Part shown: positions 21,348 to 25,683 of the stretch, in pieces
How the letters are laid out: each line of letters opens with the position of its first letter
Position numbering within the stretch: the first letter of the stretch is position 1
IMG/VR virus record: IMGVR_UViG_3300027573_000105
Coordinates: 1-25,683 of that record
DNA from: a virus
Direction: 5' to 3' (one strand)
Length of the DNA: 25,683 nucleotides
The notes under the pieces: generated by a model
Database searches by the model: none
The model's input: the letters and a program-made list of their open reading frames with translations, nothing else
Told to the model about the DNA's origin: nothing
Position numbers and translations under genes: made by a program

Positions 21348-21370
21348 AATCTACTTTTAAAAATATAATT

Positions 21371-21565
21371 ATGTTAGACAGCAGCACACAATTAGACGAA
21401 TTAGAAGATTTAAGTATGCATGAACAAATGACTATCGACAGAAACAGCGTAAAAGATGAATTGTTTCGGGTTTTACGCGTCCCGGGGGGTTACATTTATA
21501 GCGTGTTAGACGATAATACGGACTTGGCCTTAACCAGCGTTTTCGTACCGTTAGCAAACCGATAA
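21371..21565 (+). CDS. Small protein coupled to the polymerase gene
   Basis: 64 residues. The first half is acidic (LDELEDLSMHEQMTI); the second half, FRVLRVPGGYIYSVLDDN then TSVFVPLAN, has the RVPGG.IY...SVFVP pattern that I recall from many short phage proteins of unknown function. Stop codon directly abuts the polymerase ATG at 21566. Its leader follows the terminator; no convincing promoter was found, so it may be read by transcripts passing the terminator or from an unrecognised promoter. Confidence 0.6.
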   Translation: MLDSSTQLDELEDLSMHEQMTIDRNSVKDELFRVLRVPGGYIYSVLDDNTDLALTSVFVPLANR

Positions 21566-23488
21566 ATGCAAACCCTATCTATCGACATAGAAACCTACAG
21601 CGAAACGGATATAAAAAGCGCCGGTACTTACCGCTATTGCGAAGATCCGGCGTTTACTATTTTATTGTTCGGCTACGCTATTGACGGCGGGCCTGTGCAA
21701 ATGATAGACTTAACCGTGGAAAACCTGCCAGCGGAAATAGTAGCGGCACTAACGGATCCGACAATAAAGAAAACGGCGTATAACGCAGCATTTGAACGGA
21801 TATGTATTTCGGCGTACTTAAAAACGTATCTGGACCCGGCAGAGTGGTTTTGTACTATGATACATGGAGCCTATGCCGGTTTACCGTTTGGCCTTGACCT
21901 GGTAGCTAAAGTTCTAAACTTACCGCAGGGCAAATTGGCCGAAGGCAAAGCGCTGATTAAATATTTTTGTACACCGTGCAAGCCTACAATAATTAACGGC
22001 GGACGTACAAGGAATATGCCGTGGCACAACGGCGAAAAATGGCAGCGGTTTATTGATTACTGTAAACAGGACGTTAGGCTGGAAATGCAAATATTTAACC
22101 GGTTGTCGTTTGTAGAAATAACGGACAAAGAGCGCCAACTATGGGCGCTGGATCAGCTTATAAACGACCGCGGCGTTTTACTGGACACGCGGCTAATTAA
22201 CCAGGCAATAGGCATAGACCGGCAAAACGAAACGGATTTAATAATAGAGGCAAAACAGTTAACCGGGCTGGAAAACCCAAACAGCGGCGCACAACTTAAA
22301 AGCTGGTTAGGCACCGACACGCTAACCAAAGCAGGCGTTAAGGATCAGCTAACGACGGCAACCGGTAAAGCTAAAAGAGTTTTACAGATACGGCAAGAAC
22401 TGGCGAAGACATCGAATAAAAAATGGCCCGCTATGCTGGATTGCATAAGTGCAGACGGCCGGGCACGCGGTTTAATACAGTTCTACGGCGCAGGACGAAC
22501 CGGCAGATGGGCGGGCCGGCGCATACAGCCGCAAAACCTACCAGGCATTCAGCTAAACGATAACGACCTGGACACGGCGCGGCAAATAGTTTCAGCGGGT
22601 GACAGCGAAGGGCTAAATATGTTTTACGGAAACATACCCGACACGTTAAGCCAGCTTATCCGAACGGCGTTTGTAGCTGAACCCGGAAAGCTTTTATATG
22701 TTTCCGATTTGTCAAGTATTGAGGCCCGGATTACGGCATGGCTGGCGGGCGAGACCTGGCGCCTGGACATATTTAAAACACACGGCAAGATTTACGAAGC
22801 AAGCGCCGCCGCTATGTTCAAGGTACCGATTGAACAAGTAAGCAAACCGCTACGGCAAAAGGGCAAGATAGCCGAACTGGCGTTAGGGTATCAAGGCGGC
22901 GTAAATGCGCTTTTAACTATGGGCGCTTTAAATATGGGTATATCGGAGGACGATTTGCCCGGGCTGGTTACAGCATGGCGGGCCGCCAGTCCTAATATCG
23001 TTAAGTACTGGCGCACTATACAGGACGCGGCATTTGCGGCGGTAAACGACGGCGCCAAAATAGTAACGCCTAAAAACGTAGTTTTCCAGGTCATCAAAAA
23101 CGTTTTATTTATTACCTTACCGTCGGGCAGAAAGCTGGCGTACCTGCGGCCGAAGATCACCGCCGGACGCTACGGCGACGTAGTAAGCTACGAAGGCAAT
23201 ATCCAATTAACTAACCAATGGGGCCGGATAGAAAGCTACGGCGGCAAATGGGTGGAAAACATTGTTCAGGCTATAGCCCGCGACGTACTGGCGGAAGGCA
23301 TGTTGAGAGTTGACGCCGCCGGTTATCCTATTATTTTATCGGTACACGACGAAATAGTAATAGAGGCGGATAACTATAAAGAAACTAATTTAAGCCACAT
23401 TGTTTCCCTTATGGCTGCGCCTATCAAATGGGCGCCCGGTTTGCCGTTAGGCGCCGACGGGTTTGTAAATCACTATTATAAAAAATAA
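21566..23488 (+). CDS. Family A DNA polymerase with 3'-5' exonuclease domain
   Basis: 640 residues, a typical phage PolA size. The N-terminal exonuclease has DIETYSETD (D7, E9), then TAYNAAFERICI and an ExoIII-type YCKQDVRLEM. The polymerase part shows GAGRTGRWAGRRIQPQNLPG, motif A as SDLSSIEARITAWLAGE with D381, motif B as RQKGKIAELALGYQGG (R430, K434, Y442), and motif C as SVHDEIVIEAD (H594, D595, E596). DLSSIEAR replaces the textbook DYSQIELR, and YQGG replaces YG, as in other phage polymerases of this subfamily. There is no 5'-3' exonuclease domain. It would copy the phage genome with the VapE-type primase-helicase encoded downstream. Confidence 0.95.
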   Translation: MQTLSIDIETYSETDIKSAGTYRYCEDPAFTILLFGYAIDGGPVQMIDLTVENLPAEIVAALTDPTIKKTAYNAAFERICISAYLKTYLDPAEWFCTMIHGAYAGLPFGLDLVAKVLNLPQGKLAEGKALIKYFCTPCKPTIINGGRTRNMPWHNGEKWQRFIDYCKQDVRLEMQIFNRLSFVEITDKERQLWALDQLINDRGVLLDTRLINQAIGIDRQNETDLIIEAKQLTGLENPNSGAQLKSWLGTDTLTKAGVKDQLTTATGKAKRVLQIRQELAKTSNKKWPAMLDCISADGRARGLIQFYGAGRTGRWAGRRIQPQNLPGIQLNDNDLDTARQIVSAGDSEGLNMFYGNIPDTLSQLIRTAFVAEPGKLLYVSDLSSIEARITAWLAGETWRLDIFKTHGKIYEASAAAMFKVPIEQVSKPLRQKGKIAELALGYQGGVNALLTMGALNMGISEDDLPGLVTAWRAASPNIVKYWRTIQDAAFAAVNDGAKIVTPKNVVFQVIKNVLFITLPSGRKLAYLRPKITAGRYGDVVSYEGNIQLTNQWGRIESYGGKWVENIVQAIARDVLAEGMLRVDAAGYPIILSVHDEIVIEADNYKETNLSHIVSLMAAPIKWAPGLPLGADGFVNHYYKK

Positions 23489-23568
23489 ATTATGAGCAAT
23501 CTTAACTAAAATACAAACTACATAAGGCTATTCTCACTTACTTACCCCTAAACCAGCAAGATACACCA

Positions 23569-23763
23569 ATGGCTAAAGACGATTATATAGAATCAGTTGC
23601 CTTCGCAATTTGGAAGGATAAAAACTATAGGCAATTAGCTAATGGTTTGCATTGGGAATGTACTGAAGATAACAGAAAAAAGAAGGTAGGGGAATTAACA
23701 CTCTACACATATACTGAACTGTATAATATTTTCCAATCAGCCAAAGAAGAAAAGGAAAGCTAA
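23569..23763 (+). CDS. Small A/T-rich orphan protein (moron candidate)
   Basis: 64 residues beginning MAKDDYIESVAFAIWKDKNY with LANGLHWECTEDNRKKKVGE and ending YNIFQSAKEEKES; mixed alpha/beta and charged. No known family. The gene's codons are clearly more A/T-rich (AAA, GAA, TAT, ATT, AAT) than those of the polymerase before or the HNH-like gene after it, where GCG, GGC and GAC dominate. This suggests a later acquisition. The 80 nt before it (23489-23568) contain nothing recognisable except a partial resemblance to the 23-bp repeat found next to the following gene. Confidence 0.55.
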   Translation: MAKDDYIESVAFAIWKDKNYRQLANGLHWECTEDNRKKKVGELTLYTYTELYNIFQSAKEEKES

Positions 23764-23782
23764 CTAAACTTAAATACTATGA
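23760..23782 (+). repeat. 23-bp direct repeat, left copy
   Basis: Begins CTAACTAAACTTAAATACTA and runs through the start codon of the next gene. It is identical to 24000-24022 over all 23 bases. Both copies span a stop codon, a short leader and the next ATG. The distance between copies is 240 nt, the length of one gene plus its leader. Confidence 0.85.
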
Positions 23783-24003
23783 GACAACAAAAAACATGGT
23801 TGACAGTTCACTTCATTGAAGGGGAGGCAGAAATAGAGGCAACGTTAAATTATGAAACCAAGTCGTATAATCTAACTCATGGCAACAATGACTGCAACGT
23901 TACTTTCAAAAGTGAATCGGGTGATAATATTAAGATTAGCCTTGATAGGGCGAAGTGTGTAACCGCAGCCCTTAAATTCATTCAAGCTGAACTTCAACTC
24001 TAA
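23779..24003 (+). CDS. Small A/T-rich orphan protein between direct repeats
   Basis: 74 residues (MRQQKTWLTVHFIEGEAEIE, then TLNYETKSYNLTHGNNDCNV, KFIQAELQL at the end), likely a beta-sheet with a closing helix. No family recognised. A/T-rich codons as in the gene before it. Both its own leader and that of the following HNH-like gene are the same 23-bp repeat. Loss of the gene by recombination between repeats would leave the next gene with an intact leader. Probably a mobile accessory gene. Confidence 0.55.
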   Translation: MRQQKTWLTVHFIEGEAEIEATLNYETKSYNLTHGNNDCNVTFKSESGDNIKISLDRAKCVTAALKFIQAELQL

Positions 24004-24022
24004 CTAAACTTAAATACTATGA
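24000..24022 (+). repeat. 23-bp direct repeat, right copy
   Basis: Second copy of the repeat at 23760-23782, located between the stop codon of the gene at 23779 and the first codons of the gene at 24019. It may act as a translation leader for the HNH-like gene. Confidence 0.85.
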
Positions 24023-24375
24023 AAAGTAAAAAGCCGTTAACCAGCACCGAACGCAGCCGCAAGGCACGTGCCGCGGATCCGGTACGCTATAGCTATGTGT
24101 CATTACGCAACAACGCAAAGCGCCGCGGCAAAGTGTTTACTATTACGCTGGACTACTTTAAACAGTTTTGTTATGCTACCGACTACCTGAAAGGCAAAGG
24201 GCGCACCGCTACCAGCTACACGGTTGACCGGATAGACGAAAGCAAAGGTTATGAGCCTGGCAATATACAAGTCCTGCCGCTGGTAGTCAATATCAAAAAG
24301 TATCTTAACTACGACTGGCAGACTGGTACCGCTACCGTGGTAACGGTCCGGCGGTCTAACGAATGGGCATTTTAA
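24019..24375 (+). CDS. HNH-like protein with DRID core
   Basis: 118 residues. Basic N-terminus (KSKKPLTSTERSRKARAADP) then YSYVSLRNNAKRRGKVFTIT, YFKQFCYATDYLKG and YTVDRIDESKGYEPGNIQVL (67-86). The core DRID, GYEPGNIQ and the following N91 match the second half of HNH/Endo VII-type nucleases, where DRID replaces DHI and N is kept. The upstream zinc-binding cysteine pair is mostly lost (a single C51). It may be a homing-type or structure-specific nuclease, or an inactive DNA-binding relative. Codons are again G/C-rich and resemble the rest of the phage. Confidence 0.6.
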   Translation: MKSKKPLTSTERSRKARAADPVRYSYVSLRNNAKRRGKVFTITLDYFKQFCYATDYLKGKGRTATSYTVDRIDESKGYEPGNIQVLPLVVNIKKYLNYDWQTGTATVVTVRRSNEWAF

Positions 24376-24395
24376 ACAAATAAAATTTTATAGTT

Positions 24396-24572
24396 ATGGA
24401 AGATAAATTACCGGATCACCTTTTAAAAATGGATGAATTAAAACAATTCGTAAAAGACAAATACCCGGACGGCGAAAATATGGCGTTAGTAAAACGGGAC
24501 GCCTTTACGGAAGGATATACTTTAGCGGTGGATATTATTTCCCAAATGGTAAAACACCGGTACGGTAAATAA
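24396..24572 (+). CDS. Small hypothetical protein before the primase gene
   Basis: 58 residues (MEDKLPDHLLKMDELKQFVK, then RDAFTEGYTLAVDIISQ and MVKHRYGK). Helical and charged, with an A/T-rich leader. No family recognised. It lies between the HNH-like gene (ends 24375) and the primase-helicase gene (starts 24609) in the same direction, so it is probably co-transcribed. The composition matches neighbouring phage genes, supporting a real gene though it is short. Confidence 0.55.
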   Translation: MEDKLPDHLLKMDELKQFVKDKYPDGENMALVKRDAFTEGYTLAVDIISQMVKHRYGK

Positions 24573-24608
24573 CTTATATTTATTTCCCTTCTTATTTAAA
24601 ATCTGCAA

Positions 24609-25683
24609 ATGATAAAAGTTACGTTTGACGGTCCTATTGATATAGCGACCGGGAAAAGCCGCCGCCAAAAGATTTGGAATAATAAAAAAGTACAGTGGTC
24701 CGACCTGGTAAAGAAGTTCAGCGAAACACACCGAACGGCGGAAAAATATACCGACTACATGGCGGCAAAGAAAGACCGGCAGGATGAAATTAAAGACGTA
24801 GGCGGATTTATTGGCGGCTACCTGAACGGCGGCAAACGTGGCAACGGCTACGTAGCACACCGGCAACTAATAACGCTGGACATAGATAAAGCTAATTTCG
24901 ACCTGTGGGAAGATTTTACCATGTTCTACGATTGCGCCGCCGTGGTGTACTCTACGCACAAACACAGCGAAGCAGCGCCACGCCTGCGCCTGGTTATTCC
25001 TTTGAGTAAAGAAATTAACGCGGATCAGTACGAACCGCTTTGCCGGGCTATAGCGTTTAAACTGGACATAGAAGCTTTTACCGACACAACGACCTATGAA
25101 GCTACCCGCCTTATGTATTGGCCGAGTACTGCAAAGGACGGCGAATTTTACACCGTGGCGCAGGACGGGCCGTGGCTGGATCCGGACGCCGTGCTATTTG
25201 AGGCATACGGCGACAACTGGCAGGACAGTAGCACATGGCCGCAATGCAGTAGCGAAAAGGATAAAGTAAGGCACGACATAAAACGGCAGGAAGACCCGCT
25301 GGAAAAGCCTGGCGTAATAGGCGCATTTTGCCGGGCCTATGACATACATGACACAATAGCCGCCTACCTTGACGACGTTTACGAAGTAACGCTGGATCCG
25401 AACCGGTACACCTACGTAATGGGTAGCACGGCGGGCGGGTTAATTGTGTACGACGATAAATTCGCCTATTCACACCACGGTAGCGACCCGACCGGCGGGA
25501 AGCTATGTAATGCGTTTGACCTGGTTCGCCTGCATAAGTTCGGACACCTTGACGAAGACGCCGGCAATAGCAAAGCCAGTACTAAAGCTATGCAGGAACT
25601 GGCGGCAAAGGATGAACACGTAAAAAAGCAGTTAGGCATTGAACGCCAGGCGGCCGCCCGTAAAGATTTTCAACTACAGGCAG
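24609..25683 (+). CDS. VapE-type primase-helicase, N-terminal part (runs off the window)
   Basis: 358 complete codons are visible, starting MIKVTFDGPIDIATGKSRRQ. Archaeo-eukaryotic primase signs: RQLITLDIDKANFDLW with D91 and D93 (motif I DxD), VVYSTHKHSEAAPRLRLVIP with S115-T-H117 (motif II sxH), and TDTTTYEATRLMYWPST later. The part LIVYDDKFAYSHHGSDPTGG followed by NAFDLVRLHKFGHLDED is the connecting sequence seen in virulence-associated E proteins, before their SF3-like helicase domain, which should be encoded downstream. It would prime and unwind DNA for the family A polymerase. The frame is open to the last base, so the end lies outside the window. Confidence 0.85.
   Translation, partial: MIKVTFDGPIDIATGKSRRQKIWNNKKVQWSDLVKKFSETHRTAEKYTDYMAAKKDRQDEIKDVGGFIGGYLNGGKRGNGYVAHRQLITLDIDKANFDLWEDFTMFYDCAAVVYSTHKHSEAAPRLRLVIPLSKEINADQYEPLCRAIAFKLDIEAFTDTTTYEATRLMYWPSTAKDGEFYTVAQDGPWLDPDAVLFEAYGDNWQDSSTWPQCSSEKDKVRHDIKRQEDPLEKPGVIGAFCRAYDIHDTIAAYLDDVYEVTLDPNRYTYVMGSTAGGLIVYDDKFAYSHHGSDPTGGKLCNAFDLVRLHKFGHLDEDAGNSKASTKAMQELAAKDEHVKKQLGIERQAAARKDFQLQA

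Noticed and set aside
21331-21359. TTTG and TACTTTTA as a promoter for the polymerase operon
   Set aside because: Spacing of 17 nt is short, the last G of the -7 box is missing, and the TTTG lies in the terminator stem-loop.
24380-24391. ATAAAATTTTAT perfect palindrome before the 58-residue gene
   Set aside because: Such strings are common in A/T-rich leaders; no supporting elements.
1-25683. tRNA genes, CRISPR arrays, insertion sequences, integrase or attachment sites
   Set aside because: None could be recognised by eye: no regularly spaced repeats, no transposase or integrase motifs and no tRNA-like clover structure. Attachment sites would need the full genome to judge.

Overview
The window is a contiguous 25.7-kb piece of a tailed-phage genome (free phage or prophage) that most likely infects a member of the Bacteroidota. 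Signs of this host group are A/T-rich translation starts with few Shine-Dalgarno motifs, two promoter-like sites of the Bacteroidota type (TTTG, then 18-20 nt, then TAnnTTTG or a close variant), Sec signal peptides ending in SYGQ-like cleavage sites, and a VapE-type primase gene. Long-tailed (siphovirus-like) morphology is inferred from the head-tail connector set, the split tail chaperone and a tape-measure protein. Terminase, portal and protease genes would lie to the left of the window. No integrase is visible, so lifestyle cannot be decided.

Left arm, 1-15155, all on + and tightly packed with start/stop overlaps: major capsid protein (5' end missing), gp6-like connector, head closure, gp10-like tail completion, tail terminator, tail tube, gpG/gpGT-like tail chaperones joined by a predicted -1 frameshift on an A9 run, tape measure, a large tail-hub-like protein, a tail-tube-like accessory protein, an Ig-like tail protein, two fibre-type proteins that both begin with signal peptides, and a TIM-barrel (DUF4832-like) plus PKD protein that may cut host surface glycans.

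Lysis block, 15182-17580, +: a membrane/coiled-coil protein, a holin-like protein, a putative unimolecular spanin (lipobox at the N-terminus, membrane helix at the C-terminus), two more small membrane proteins and a GH19-like endolysin.

Switch region, 17581-18910: a gene-free structured stretch with five stem-loops, then a minus-strand group of small genes. Three of these, including 31- and 41-residue membrane microproteins not normally called, are chained by identical ATGGTAA stop/start overlaps. The leading gene encodes a small HTH protein. It is flanked by two 18-bp palindromes of identical spacing that overlap promoter-like elements, a simple regulatory circuit.

Right arm, 18911-25683, +: replication module with two small early proteins, a DUF2800 Cas4/RecB-like nuclease with four cysteines, a DUF2815 ssDNA-binding protein, an intrinsic terminator, a family A DNA polymerase, two A/T-rich orphan genes with a 23-bp direct repeat, an HNH-like protein, and the N-terminal half of a VapE-type primase-helicase that runs off the window. 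Replication genes are read rightward and the small regulatory genes leftward from the divergent region near 18840-18910.
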